Origin: Spirochaetota bacterium
GTDB taxonomy: Bacteria > Spirochaetota > Spirochaetia > Treponematales > Treponemataceae
Direction: 5' to 3'
Assembly (NCBI GenBank): GCA_023393015.1
Contig: JAEWMY010000005.1
Span: forward strand, 115,341-179,340
Length of the DNA: 64,000 bases
How positions within the stretch are numbered: the stretch's first letter is position 1; each line of letters begins with the position of its first letter. The notes beneath the pieces are model-generated. The model was not told the origin of the DNA, did no database searches, and saw only the letters and a program-made list of their open reading frames with translations. Below, piece after piece: positions 51,669-60,947 of this stretch. The position numbers were made by a program, and so were the translations under genes.

Positions 51669-53439
51669 TCTTGAGGTGCAATTCATCCAATTGTTTCTGA
51701 TCGACTTCGCTCGGGCAGTTGTCCATCGGGCTTTGCGCGAAGCTGTTTTTGGGGAAGGCGATGACTTCCTTTATCGAGGTTTCGCCCGCCATGAGCATGA
51801 CGAGGCGGTCGAGTCCGGGCGCGATACCTCCGTGCGGCGGCGCTCCGTACTTGAAGGCCTCGGTAAGGAAGCCGAATTTTTTCTGCCCCTCTTCTTCGCT
51901 GAAGCCGACGATCTTGAATATCTTCTTTTGGAGCTCGGGATCGTGTATTCGGATCGAGCCGGAAGCGAGTTCGTAGCCGTTGAGGACGAGGTCGTAAAGG
52001 TCGCCCTTCACGCTTCCCGGGTCGGACTCGAGCGTGGCGTGGTACTTGTCCTGGGGCCAGGTGAACATATGGTGGGCGGTGTCCCACTTTCCCTCGTCCT
52101 CGTTCCACTCGAACATCGGGAAATCGACGATCCAGGCGAATTCGAAGCGTCCTTCCTCGCAAAGCCCGAGATCCTTTCCGAGACGGGTACGAACCGCGCC
52201 GAGGGAGGCGCAGGCGATCTTGGCCTTCGGGTCGGCCACGAAGAGCAGGAGGTCGCCCGGCTTCGCCCCGAGGGTCGAACAGACGGACGAGGCGGAGCCC
52301 TCGAAAAACTTGGAGACGCCGCCCTCGAGCGCCGGCGCGTCGGGGGTTCCGGAGACCTTCATCCAGCCGAGGCCCTTCGCCTTGTAGATTTTGGCGGTAC
52401 CCTCGAGCTCCTCGATGAGCTTGCGGCTGTACTTTTCCGCTACGCCGGGAACGACGAGGGCCTTGATCGCGCCGCCGGCGGCAAGGGCGTCCTTGAAGGC
52501 CTGGAAGGAGCCGAGCCCGGCCAGGAAGGCGCCGTCTTGCATCTCCATCCCGAAGCGCAATTCCGGCTTGTCGGTTCCGTAAAGGTCGATGGCGTCGTCG
52601 TACGCGATCCTGCGGAACGTCGCGGGAAGGGCGACATTCATGGTTTCGCGGAAGATATGGCCCATCATGCCCTCGATGAGGGAGAGTACGTCGTCGCGAC
52701 CGACGAAACTCATTTCGATGTCGATTTGGGTGAATTCGGGCTGGCGGTCGCCGCGCGCGTCCTCGTCGCGGTAGCATCGGGCGATCTGGAAATACTTGTC
52801 GAAGCCCGAGACCATCAGGAGCTGTTTGTAGAGCTGGGGTGACTGGGGCAAGGCGTAGAATTGCCCAGCGTACAGACGCGAGGGAACGAGATAGTCCCTG
52901 GCGCCTTCCGGCGTCGAGGCGATAAATGTCGGCGTCTCAAGCTCGAAAAAGCCGCGCTCGGTGAGGAAGGTTCGCGTCGCGAAGGCAACTTTCGAGCGGA
53001 GGGCGAGATGCCGTTGCATCTGTCCCGAGCGAAGGTCGAGATAGCGGTACTTTAGGCGAAGTTCCTCGCTCGCGTTGGTTTTTTCGTCGATGACGAAGGG
53101 CAAAACATCCGATTTCGACAGAATGACGAGGTTCGAAACGGCGACCTCGATCTCTCCGGTGGGCATGTCCTTGTTCACCATCGTATCCGGGCGGGCCCGA
53201 ACCGTTCCCTCGACGGCAAGGCAATACTCCATCTTGACCTCGGAGGCGAGACTCGCGAGCTCGGCGGAAACGTCCGCGTCGACGACTACCTGGGTGAGGC
53301 CGTAGCGGTCCCGAAGGTTGATAAAGGAGATGCCGCCGTGGTCACGCTTGCGGTGTACCCATCCGTTGAGAATGACGCTCTTGCCCGTGTCGGTTTTGCG
53401 GAGATCTCCGCAGGTAACGGTCCGTTTCATTGTTTCCAT
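51658..53439 (-). CDS. aspS: Aspartyl-tRNA synthetase
   Basis: 593 aa, the bacterial form with the GAD insertion. OB-fold anticodon domain first, then the class II core: motif 2 region ARCYRDEDARGDRQPEFTQI, and motif 3 GGIAPGLDRLVMLM. It charges tRNA-Asp. A second ATG four codons in (53430) gives the more usual MKRTVTCGDLR start. The first ATG is 8 nt after TATACT without a Shine-Dalgarno, which fits leaderless initiation there. Whether it also charges tRNA-Asn cannot be settled here. Confidence 0.96.
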   Translation of the reverse strand: METMKRTVTCGDLRKTDTGKSVILNGWVHRKRDHGGISFINLRDRYGLTQVVVDADVSAELASLASEVKMEYCLAVEGTVRARPDTMVNKDMPTGEIEVAVSNLVILSKSDVLPFVIDEKTNASEELRLKYRYLDLRSGQMQRHLALRSKVAFATRTFLTERGFFELETPTFIASTPEGARDYLVPSRLYAGQFYALPQSPQLYKQLLMVSGFDKYFQIARCYRDEDARGDRQPEFTQIDIEMSFVGRDDVLSLIEGMMGHIFRETMNVALPATFRRIAYDDAIDLYGTDKPELRFGMEMQDGAFLAGLGSFQAFKDALAAGGAIKALVVPGVAEKYSRKLIEELEGTAKIYKAKGLGWMKVSGTPDAPALEGGVSKFFEGSASSVCSTLGAKPGDLLLFVADPKAKIACASLGAVRTRLGKDLGLCEEGRFEFAWIVDFPMFEWNEDEGKWDTAHHMFTWPQDKYHATLESDPGSVKGDLYDLVLNGYELASGSIRIHDPELQKKIFKIVGFSEEEGQKKFGFLTEAFKYGAPPHGGIAPGLDRLVMLMAGETSIKEVIAFPKNSFAQSPMDNCPSEVDQKQLDELHLKIVK

Positions 53440-53447
53440 AGAAAAGC

Positions 53448-53477
53448 AGTATAGCCAAGAGGGCCGCGCCGTGACAA
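53448..53477 (-). promoter_or_regulatory. aspS promoter (leaderless type)
   Basis: TTGTCA (53472-53477), 18 bp, TATACT (53448-53453), 8 nt before the ATG. Confidence 0.65.
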
Positions 53478-53528
53478 GAAGGAGCGGAATTTTGCGTTTA
53501 TTCGGGGCCGTGTACTATACTTACGGCT

Positions 53529-55157
53529 ATGGTCAAAACAAGAAACGGAAAAAAGAACGAGCGCATCATGAACCTGGTCTCAACCCTGGTCTGGCAGGTT
53601 GCGATAATGGCAATCCTGCTCGGGATCGTTTTTCCGGTCATTTTCTTCCTGACCCTCAAGGTCGTGTATCTCCGGGAGCAGCATTCGATGGCGAATACCG
53701 CCCGAACCTTCGTCAGCGACATGATCGACACGAAAAAAAAGGTAATTTCTTTCGCGTCCCTGTCATCCAGTTTTCGCGAAGAAGGTTTTGCCGCCCGCGC
53801 AACGCCAGAGCTGCGGGGGGTACCGGAAGACGCGGCCCCGCGCGCGCGAAAGCTTCTTTCGGATTTACTGGACACCTTCCCGGCCTTTCGCTTTTTCGCC
53901 TATTTATCCGTTCCCGACGTTCGCCCTCTTTTTTTGGAGCCGTATTCCCTGCAAGGAATCCTGACGGAGGGGCAGTACCTGCAGGGGTACGATTATCGGG
54001 AATGGGCGAAAAAAACAAAAGAGCTCTTCGACGCCTGGGACGGGATCGGCCGTCCTCCCGTATACGTCTCGAACGCGTTTTTGGCCCAACCCGGCGACGT
54101 TCCAGGGGTTTCGCTTTCCGTGGTCGTGGACGGTTCGCGCCAGGCAGCCGGACTTTCCGCCGATTCGGTTTCCCCGAAGACGAACGTCGCCGGGATCCTC
54201 TACGGAAACATCGCCCTCGAGGAACTGTCCGCCTTCATGCGGACCCTTTCCTTCGGCAAGACCGGGATCGTGTATCTGGTGGACGCCGAGGGGAACCTGC
54301 TCGCCCATCCGTACGTACCGACCGGGGTAGCCGTGACGACCGAGCGGGGGGAACGGGCCTGGACCCTGCGGAGCATGGCCGAGAGCCCCGTGATCGAGCG
54401 CGCGCTTCGCGGAGACCTGTGCGAGGGGATCGTCAGGCGGCACGGCTCGCGCAACCTCGTCCTCGCGACCTGCGAAATCGTGCCGGAAACCGGTTGGTTT
54501 GTCGTGGTTGAGCAGGACACCCGCGAGCTATTCTCGACGATACGGCTGTACGCCCTCGTGGTAATCGCCATCATTCTCGCGACCGTTCTCGTGACGGCTG
54601 TGATCTTCGCGTACATCGCCCGCGAGACCGCCGAAACCGCCAGGGAACACGACGAGCTCAGGGTGATCTCCGAGACGGACCCGCTGACCGGACTTCTCAA
54701 CCGGAGGAGCATGCTGAGCCGCATGCGGAATTTCCTCTCCGATTACGCCGAGAACAAACAGGGCTTCGTGATCGGGTTGTTCGACATCGACGATTTCAAG
54801 GTGGTCAACGATACCTACGGCCACGTCTTCGGAGACGTCGTGCTTCGCGAGATCGCGGCGCGATCCGTCTCGATCCTGCGGGTCGACGACCTTCTGTTCC
54901 GCTGGGGCGGCGAGGAGTTCCTCGTCGTGGTGAGGAATTGCGACCTCGTGCGCGGCCGGGGCATCGCGGAGAAGATTCGCCGGGTCGTGTCCGATTCGCC
55001 CATCAGCGACTCCTCCGTCAGCATCCGGGTCACCGTCACCATCGGGCTTTGCGAGTATCGTGGCGGTTCGATCGATTCCCTCATCATACAGGCCGACGAG
55101 GCCCTGTACGAGGGGAAGCGGACGGGGAAGAACCGCGTCGTCGTCGGGGGGCCGTAA
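53529..55157 (+). CDS. Cache-domain diguanylate cyclase
   Basis: 542 aa. One membrane helix near residues 20-48, an extracytoplasmic Cache-type sensor domain (about 50-330, with GKTGIVYLVDAEGNLLAHP as the recognisable membrane-proximal Cache strand), a second helix (about 337-362), and a C-terminal GGDEF domain with LFDIDDFKVVNDTYGH and FRWGGEEFLVVV. The active site is GGEEF, which is functional in known enzymes. An I-site is not obvious. TATACT (53516-53521) lies 7 nt before the ATG, again the leaderless layout. Confidence 0.93.
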   Translation: MVKTRNGKKNERIMNLVSTLVWQVAIMAILLGIVFPVIFFLTLKVVYLREQHSMANTARTFVSDMIDTKKKVISFASLSSSFREEGFAARATPELRGVPEDAAPRARKLLSDLLDTFPAFRFFAYLSVPDVRPLFLEPYSLQGILTEGQYLQGYDYREWAKKTKELFDAWDGIGRPPVYVSNAFLAQPGDVPGVSLSVVVDGSRQAAGLSADSVSPKTNVAGILYGNIALEELSAFMRTLSFGKTGIVYLVDAEGNLLAHPYVPTGVAVTTERGERAWTLRSMAESPVIERALRGDLCEGIVRRHGSRNLVLATCEIVPETGWFVVVEQDTRELFSTIRLYALVVIAIILATVLVTAVIFAYIARETAETAREHDELRVISETDPLTGLLNRRSMLSRMRNFLSDYAENKQGFVIGLFDIDDFKVVNDTYGHVFGDVVLREIAARSVSILRVDDLLFRWGGEEFLVVVRNCDLVRGRGIAEKIRRVVSDSPISDSSVSIRVTVTIGLCEYRGGSIDSLIIQADEALYEGKRTGKNRVVVGGP

Positions 55158-55170
55158 GAGCCACCGGCCG

Positions 55171-55821
55171 TCAGAACGAGCGAAGAATCGAGAAGAAGTG
55201 AAGCGTCGTGCCGCCGAGTACGAAGAGGTGCCACACCGGGTGGGTCCAACGCACCTTGCGGAGGGCGTAGATCCCGGCGCCGGCCGTGTATACGACGCCG
55301 CCCGCAATGAGCAACGTCCAGCTCGCGTTCGAGATGCTCGCCCGGAGCGGATTCGCCACGAAGATGATGAGCCAGCCCATCGGGATATACGTGAGAAGCG
55401 AGACGACCCGCAGGCGGCTGCCGAAAACGGCGTAGCAGGAAATCCCCGCGACGGCGAGGCCCCATATGAGGCCGAACACCCACCACCCCACCGTTCCGCG
55501 CAGGGCCGTGAGGCAATACGCCGTATACGTTCCGGCGATGAGGACGTAGATGGCCGAATGGTCAAGCCGCTCGAAGACGGGATACGCCCGCGTTCGGAGC
55601 AGGGAGTGGTAGAGCGCGCTCATCAAATAGAGGAATATCATCGAGAAGCCGAATACGCTGAAGGCGGTAACGTAGTAGGCGGTTTCGCCGGCCGGGGCGC
55701 GCGTGACGGCGCTCGCGACCAGGATGACAAGGCCCGCGATGGCTAGGAAGGCGCCGAGTCCGTGGGTTATCGCGTTGGCGATCTCCTCGTCGAGTCGGTA
55801 TGGTTTCGGAAGTTTGTGCAT
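55171..55821 (-). CDS. Hemolysin III family (PAQR) membrane protein
   Basis: 216 aa with seven predicted membrane helices. Family motifs: EEIANAITHGLGAFLA near the N-terminus, SALYHSLLRTRAYPVFERLDHSAIYVLIAGTY (split here by helices; the HxxxxH and Asp are kept), and THPVWHLFVLGGTTLHF at the end. Members resemble adiponectin receptors and carry a zinc site that could support hydrolase activity; the cytolytic label is historical. It converges with the diguanylate cyclase gene 13 bp away. AAAGGA lies about 9 nt before the ATG. Confidence 0.92.
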   Translation of the reverse strand: MHKLPKPYRLDEEIANAITHGLGAFLAIAGLVILVASAVTRAPAGETAYYVTAFSVFGFSMIFLYLMSALYHSLLRTRAYPVFERLDHSAIYVLIAGTYTAYCLTALRGTVGWWVFGLIWGLAVAGISCYAVFGSRLRVVSLLTYIPMGWLIIFVANPLRASISNASWTLLIAGGVVYTAGAGIYALRKVRWTHPVWHLFVLGGTTLHFFSILRSF

Positions 55822-55885
55822 TGGTGTCGTGTCCTTTCCCGATTAGACCGAATCGGCGGGGAAAGGTTGCACGCCCGTTACCGGA

Positions 55886-56659
55886 CTACGTCCCCTGGCG
55901 TCGGGCCTCGTACAGGAGGATTCCCGCCGCGACCGAGACGTTCAGGCTGTCGAGACGACCCCGCGTGGGAATCGAAACGACGCCGTCGCAGCGTTCCTTC
56001 AGGAGCCGCGAGACCCCGTCGCCCTCGCTTCCCATCACGATCGCCACCTTGCCCGAAAGGTCAAGCTCGCTCGCCGCGGTACCGTCCGCGTCGGCGGCGT
56101 ATATCCAGAAACCCGCTTCCTTCAGGAGTTCGGCCGCGCGCACGAGGTTCGCGGTGAGCGCGCAGGGTATCCACGCCGAGGCGCCGGCGCTCGTGCGTCC
56201 GATGACGCCGAAATCCGTCGCGCCGCGCCGCTCGGGGAGAATGACGAGGTCCACGCCGAACTGGTCGGCGCTCCGGATGACGGCGCCGACGTTGTGCGGG
56301 TCGGTGATCGAGTCGAGTACGACGACGAGGGCCGATTCGCGGCCGGAGAGGGCCCGGATCGCCTCGTCGATCCTGACGGGCGCGGCGGCCTCTTCTCCGG
56401 CCATGAGCATGACGATCCCGCGATGGTCGCGCGCCTGTTCGGGCAGGGCCGAGGCGAGCCTGTCGAGCTCCGCGTCGGTCGCGGAGGACGCCGGAACGCC
56501 GATCCTCGCGGCCTCGGCGAGGATTTTCTTGACCCGCGGCCCCGGCTTGTCGTGGCGGATAGAAATTCCGTCGAGGGCGGCGCGGCCGGAGCCTTTCGCC
56601 TTTTCCTCGAGCGAGCGCAGTTCCTCTTCTATGGCGTGAAAGCCGGTGACGACTCTCAT
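55886..56659 (-). CDS. TrmH/RlmB-type rRNA 2'-O-ribose methyltransferase
   Basis: 257 aa. An N-terminal substrate-binding segment (GFHAIEEELRSLEE) and a SPOUT methyltransferase domain with the three motifs: LDSITDPHNVGAVIRSADQF, VAIVMGSEGDGVSRLLKE and IPTRGRLDSLNVSVAAGILL. The knotted cofactor site is complete. It most likely methylates 23S rRNA or tRNA; RlmB is the nearest recognisable type. Its ATG overlaps the stop of the beta-CASP gene (ATGA), so both form an operon, a plausible RNA-processing pair. Confidence 0.92.
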   Translation of the reverse strand: MRVVTGFHAIEEELRSLEEKAKGSGRAALDGISIRHDKPGPRVKKILAEAARIGVPASSATDAELDRLASALPEQARDHRGIVMLMAGEEAAAPVRIDEAIRALSGRESALVVVLDSITDPHNVGAVIRSADQFGVDLVILPERRGATDFGVIGRTSAGASAWIPCALTANLVRAAELLKEAGFWIYAADADGTAASELDLSGKVAIVMGSEGDGVSRLLKERCDGVVSIPTRGRLDSLNVSVAAGILLYEARRQGT

Positions 56660-58065
56660 AACTCGTACGACTCGCCGTATTTCGCGATGTCGACGCGGGG
56701 GAAGCCGTTCGACTCGAGGTGGTCCTTGAACACGACCTGCGAGTCGTGCTCGCCGTGCACGAGGTATATCCGCTTGAGAGACGAGGTGTCCATCGACTTG
56801 AGCCAGGCGGTCATCTCCTCGTAGTCGGCGTGGGCGCTGAAGGCGTTGATCTGCGGCGTTTCCGCGCGGACCGTGTGCCACTCGCCCATTATCTTGACCT
56901 CGAGCTCGCGGTTCTGGAGTCGCCTGCCGAGGGTGTGCTCCGCCATGTACCCGACGAGCAGGAGCTGGTTCTTGGGGTCGCCGACGTTGTTCGCGAGGTG
57001 GTGGAGGATTCGGCCCGCCTCGCACATGCCGTCCGCGCTGATGATGATCATGGGACCCGGCATGTCGTTGAGGGACTTGGATTCCTCGACGCTCGTGACG
57101 AACCGGAGCTTGTTGAAACCGAAGGGATTCTTGTGGTGCTTGATGAAGGCCTCGTGCGTGTCCTGGTCGTAGCACTCCGGATGAACCTGGAAGATGCTCG
57201 TCGCGTTCACCGCCATCGGGGAGTCGACGTATATCGGAATTTCCGGAACGACCTTCCTGTCTACGAGCGTATGGAAATAATAGACGAGTTCCTGCGTGCG
57301 CTCGATGGCGAAGGCGGGGATGATGATCTTGCCGTTGGTCTTTACCGCCCTGTTCGCGACCTCAGCGAGCATGGCGAGGGCGTCGTCCGCGCTCTCGTGG
57401 AGCCGGTCGCCGTACGTGCTTTCGAGTATCATGTAGTCGACGGGAGGGAGGAGGGCGGGGTCCCGGATGATCGGCTTTCCCTTTCGGCCGAGGTCGCCGG
57501 TGTAGGCGATCCGGACGGTGGTTCCCTCGGCGTCGGTCGCGGTGAGAAGCGCCATGGAGGAACCGAGGATGTGCCCCGCGTCGAAAAACTCGAGTTTCAC
57601 GTTCGGCGCTATCCAGACGGGTCTGTTGTAGGACACGGTCACGATCTGGTTAGTCGTCGCGATGGCGTCCGCCTCGGTGAACAGGGGTTTCCAGTCGAAG
57701 GTCTCGCCCTTCCTCGCCGCCCGCTTGGCCAGGAATTCGGCGTCACGCGCCTGGATGCGCGCCGAGTCCATCATGATGAGGTTGGCGAGGTCCCGCGTCG
57801 CGGGCGTCGCGTAGATGTTCCCGGTATAGCCGTTGAGGCCGAGCAGGGGGAGGAGGCCCGAATGGTCGTAATGCGCGTGCGTCAGAACGACCGCCTCGAG
57901 CTTGTCGGCGGGTACGTCGAACTGACGGTTCTTTCGATCGGCCTCGGCGCGCCGCCCCTGAAAGGCGCCGCAGTCTATCAGGACGACCCTGCCGTCGATT
58001 TCGAGCGCGTGCTTGGATCCGGTGACCTCTTCGGCGGCGCCCAGCGAGTAGAAGGATATGCTCAT
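56656..58065 (-). CDS. Beta-CASP metallo-beta-lactamase nuclease
   Basis: 469 aa. The metal-binding motif is LTHAHYDHSGLLPLL, with further ligand and CASP motifs ESTYGDRLHE, YVDSPMAVNAT, ISADGMCEAGRILHHL, AFSAHADYEEM and LVHGEHDSQ. This is the layout of bacterial CPSF-like RNA nucleases such as Thermus TTHA0252. It is a cytosolic zinc enzyme for RNA. Start 58065 is 6 nt after TATCCT without a Shine-Dalgarno. Much longer frames upstream are open only because of base composition. Confidence 0.93.
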   Translation of the reverse strand: MSISFYSLGAAEEVTGSKHALEIDGRVVLIDCGAFQGRRAEADRKNRQFDVPADKLEAVVLTHAHYDHSGLLPLLGLNGYTGNIYATPATRDLANLIMMDSARIQARDAEFLAKRAARKGETFDWKPLFTEADAIATTNQIVTVSYNRPVWIAPNVKLEFFDAGHILGSSMALLTATDAEGTTVRIAYTGDLGRKGKPIIRDPALLPPVDYMILESTYGDRLHESADDALAMLAEVANRAVKTNGKIIIPAFAIERTQELVYYFHTLVDRKVVPEIPIYVDSPMAVNATSIFQVHPECYDQDTHEAFIKHHKNPFGFNKLRFVTSVEESKSLNDMPGPMIIISADGMCEAGRILHHLANNVGDPKNQLLLVGYMAEHTLGRRLQNRELEVKIMGEWHTVRAETPQINAFSAHADYEEMTAWLKSMDTSSLKRIYLVHGEHDSQVVFKDHLESNGFPRVDIAKYGESYEL

Positions 58066-58071
58066 TGGACG

Positions 58072-58100
58072 AGGATAGTCCGATTGCGGCTGTTCTGCAA
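58072..58100 (-). promoter_or_regulatory. Beta-CASP gene promoter (leaderless type)
   Basis: TTGCAG (58095-58100), 17 bp, TATCCT (58072-58077), 6 nt before the ATG. It partly faces the TATACT (58114-58119) of the divergent gene. Confidence 0.6.
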
Positions 58101-58137
58101 GCGCAAACGATGGTATACTGCCTTTCCGAGGTACCTT

Positions 58138-59190
58138 TTGTATACGAGAGAGATTTCCGTCGCGCCACCCAGCCCGATCGTCGCCGGCAAGCCCGCTTTC
58201 GGTTCGTACAGCGGACCCTTTGCCCGGTTTGACATTCGCGGCATGAGGCGGCCGTTCGGGGACCTGCCCGTGCCCTCGTTTATCACCGACCGAAGGGTAA
58301 TGGGCATCATGCGCTTCCTCTTTTGCGACGGGCACAACATCGGCGAGATCGAGCTTTTCGACGCCGGGTATTTTTCCTTCATGGAGACGACCCTGTGGAA
58401 CCGCCAGACCAAACACCGTATCGCGTACCGCCGCATCATACCGCCGGGGTTCATGAAGATTCCGCCGGAGTTCGGCAACAGCGTTACCGCCTGCCGGTCC
58501 CGGAGACGGTATACGCGGATTCACGCGCGGCTCCAGCGGCGGCTCATACACGCGGACTTCGACTTTCTGGGCTCTTCCGCCCGCCCGCCCTGCGAGGGAC
58601 GCTTCGAGATGAACCTCGCCTCTCCCGGCGCCGGGGATCTTTCCTCGGTTTTGCCGTATCGCGTCAGGCGCCGCTGCCTCGCGTCGTATCAGGTTACCGC
58701 GCCCCTGCACGGCTGGATCGGCACGGGCTTCGAGGATCATCCCATCGACGAGGCCGACGGCGTCGGTTATTTCGACGTACGGAAGGCGTATTTCTCGCTC
58801 CGTACCAAGATGAGCATGGTGATCGGCCTCGGTCGCGTCGGCGGCAAGATAGTCTCCTTTCAGCTCGGCAATTCGGTAAACAGGGAGGACGACCGGTACA
58901 ACGACAACGTCCTGTTCGTCGACGGGCGGGCCTGGCCGATGCCCCCGGTGCGGATCACGCGCCCGTACGGCGTGACCGGCAACTGGATCGTCCAGGATAC
59001 CGAGAGCATGGTTGACCTGGTGTTTACCCCGGTTTCGGACAGCTCGCGCCGCCTGAGCGCCTTCGTCGTACGGACCGATTACCATACGGTGTACGGGGCC
59101 TTCGACGGCGTTTTGCTGACCGGGGACGGGGAGCGGATCGTCCTCAAGGGCTATCCGGGAATCGGAAAAAAAATCCTGCTTCGTATTTAA
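58138..59190 (+). CDS. DUF2804 family protein
   Basis: 350 aa from TTG 58138, selected for the CGAGG ribosome site and the TATACT (58114-58119) just upstream; no ATG is available before conserved-looking sequence. DUF2804 features include GYFDVRKAYFSLRTKM, and GLGRVGGKIVSFQLGNSVN. No signal peptide or membrane segment. The family is beta-rich and its function is unknown. The next gene starts 9 nt downstream, so they share an mRNA. The TTG start is the least certain part. Confidence 0.75.
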   Translation: MYTREISVAPPSPIVAGKPAFGSYSGPFARFDIRGMRRPFGDLPVPSFITDRRVMGIMRFLFCDGHNIGEIELFDAGYFSFMETTLWNRQTKHRIAYRRIIPPGFMKIPPEFGNSVTACRSRRRYTRIHARLQRRLIHADFDFLGSSARPPCEGRFEMNLASPGAGDLSSVLPYRVRRRCLASYQVTAPLHGWIGTGFEDHPIDEADGVGYFDVRKAYFSLRTKMSMVIGLGRVGGKIVSFQLGNSVNREDDRYNDNVLFVDGRAWPMPPVRITRPYGVTGNWIVQDTESMVDLVFTPVSDSSRRLSAFVVRTDYHTVYGAFDGVLLTGDGERIVLKGYPGIGKKILLRI

Positions 59191-59199
59191 GGAAAGTAC

Positions 59200-60915
59200 A
59201 TGGACGACGTACGCGTAGAGCTTTCGAGCAGCTTGCCCATCGTTCCGGACGGCGAACTGGACGCGATGAACCAGCTTATGGCCGACAAGAAGTATCGCAT
59301 CAGGCAAAGCGGCGGGTTCCTACGCGCCGACAGGACGGATCGGGTCAGCAAGGAATTCGTGCTCTATACCCTGAACGACTACCTCGGCCACGTCCAGCGA
59401 TGCGTCGCCTCGACGAAGCGGATGCTCCCGTTCGAGGACAACCGGGGGTTCTACGAGAAATTCGCGGCGCACGAACCCCTTGCCCACCGGGTCATGACGA
59501 TCGTTACCACGATGGACATTCGGCAGCTCGGCACGCTCCTGATGCAGCTGCAGTCGCGGTCCGGCGAGGTTTCCGTGCGCGACCTCGTGCCCTTCGCGCG
59601 GCTTTTGTACCGGAGCGTCCTTCGCGTCTATTACCTGGGCCCGCAGGGGATCGCGCGCGTGTACCGGGCCGTCCACGCGCACATACTGCGGGAGCTCGTT
59701 CCGCAGGATCCTTCCGCGCTCAAGGAGTATACGGCGAGCGCCATCGCCGAGTGGCGCTACGTTCTGGAGCAGATGACCGAGGGTCTCTACCCGCTCCTCC
59801 TGCGAATGACGTCGCCGCAGATGCTGAGCCAGACGCAACTTTTTTTCTCGAACGGGTCGCGGCTCCTCGCCTGGCTCGGCCTCGAGCCGGGCGACGTCAT
59901 CTTTCTCAAAGACGCGGCGATTTCCGACGAGGACGTCGACGGCGAGCCCGCGTCTCCCCCCGAGGCGCAGGTCGAAGCGGAAGAGGACGAGATTCCCGAG
60001 GAGGTCCGGGAAGGCCTCGCGGTGCTCGAAACCCTGTTTCCGGAGGCCGGGTGGGACAAGCTCGAGAGCCTGCCGGACATGTGCCCGTATTTCCAGTCGA
60101 TGCTGCAGTTCCAGGACGGCTTCACGCAGCTCGCGCCCGACAATCCCCTTCATCACATGATGATCCTTTTCTGGATACTCGAGGAACTCTTTCAGGGTCT
60201 CAGGCTCATCAAGTTCGAGCCCCTTCAGGCGTTATCGGCGAGGGACGACTTCGAGGATATCTACCGCATCCTCGAGGACTGGATCCGGTATCAGGAGACC
60301 ATCTTCGACAAGAGCTTTTCCGTGGAGCTCAAGTCCTATACGCATCAAATTTACACCCAGCCCGATTTCCACAAGACGCCCTACGGCCGGAAGCTCCTTT
60401 CCAATATGTATACGCTGATAAAGGCGATGTTCCTGCCGTACTTCGACATCCGGATGTACGGGACGACGCGCGGGCCGAAGGACGAGCGCTTTCCGCCGTT
60501 TTACACGCGCGTCGCGCGCCTCGCGCGCATGCTGTCGCGGTACAACGAGGAGATCGAGGCGGCGCCGCCCGGGAGCGAGCTCAATCCCGACGGGTTCGTT
60601 CCCGGCGTGCTCAATCCGTGGGGTCCGTACAAATTCGACATTCCGAACGCGCTTTCGCGACGGCTCGACGCGATTTGCGGCGGCAGGCATTCGCGCGCGC
60701 GGACGAACGCGTTCCTGATCCGGTACACGCTTTCGATACTCAACGTGCTTGACTGGTGGGTAAACGACAAGACGAGTTACGCGTATCGCGACAATCCCGA
60801 GCACCTCTATCGGGTGATCGAGCCCGGAAGTTCCGTCCCGGCCTTCGGGGTGCGGGCGATGACCGACGTCGACGCGATTTTCCAGCGGCACCTCAAGGCG
60901 AGATCCCAGGGCTGA
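59200..60915 (+). CDS. Hypothetical 571-aa protein, possibly spirochaete-specific
   Basis: No motif recognised. Largely alpha-helical with many Arg, Leu and aromatic residues, no signal peptide and no membrane segment. An acidic Pro-containing linker (about residues 243-268, rich in Asp and Glu) divides it into an N-terminal half of about 240 residues and a C-terminal half with NALSRRLDAICGGRHSRART near residue 490. GGAAAG precedes the ATG by 5 nt. Close coupling to the DUF2804 gene suggests a shared process. Good codon usage and length make it a firm gene. Confidence 0.85.
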   Translation: MDDVRVELSSSLPIVPDGELDAMNQLMADKKYRIRQSGGFLRADRTDRVSKEFVLYTLNDYLGHVQRCVASTKRMLPFEDNRGFYEKFAAHEPLAHRVMTIVTTMDIRQLGTLLMQLQSRSGEVSVRDLVPFARLLYRSVLRVYYLGPQGIARVYRAVHAHILRELVPQDPSALKEYTASAIAEWRYVLEQMTEGLYPLLLRMTSPQMLSQTQLFFSNGSRLLAWLGLEPGDVIFLKDAAISDEDVDGEPASPPEAQVEAEEDEIPEEVREGLAVLETLFPEAGWDKLESLPDMCPYFQSMLQFQDGFTQLAPDNPLHHMMILFWILEELFQGLRLIKFEPLQALSARDDFEDIYRILEDWIRYQETIFDKSFSVELKSYTHQIYTQPDFHKTPYGRKLLSNMYTLIKAMFLPYFDIRMYGTTRGPKDERFPPFYTRVARLARMLSRYNEEIEAAPPGSELNPDGFVPGVLNPWGPYKFDIPNALSRRLDAICGGRHSRARTNAFLIRYTLSILNVLDWWVNDKTSYAYRDNPEHLYRVIEPGSSVPAFGVRAMTDVDAIFQRHLKARSQG

Positions 60916-60947
60916 CGGCTCGGGGAGCGCGGACTGCGTCCGGCGGA

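Noticed and set aside
56719..58137. Long open extension in front of the DUF2804 gene
   Set aside because: Lies antisense to the beta-CASP gene and above a TATACT promoter; the likely start is TTG 58138.
58066..59307. Upstream extension of the beta-CASP gene
   Set aside because: Antisense to DUF2804; the promoter 6 nt before 58065 and the family N-terminus both place the start there.
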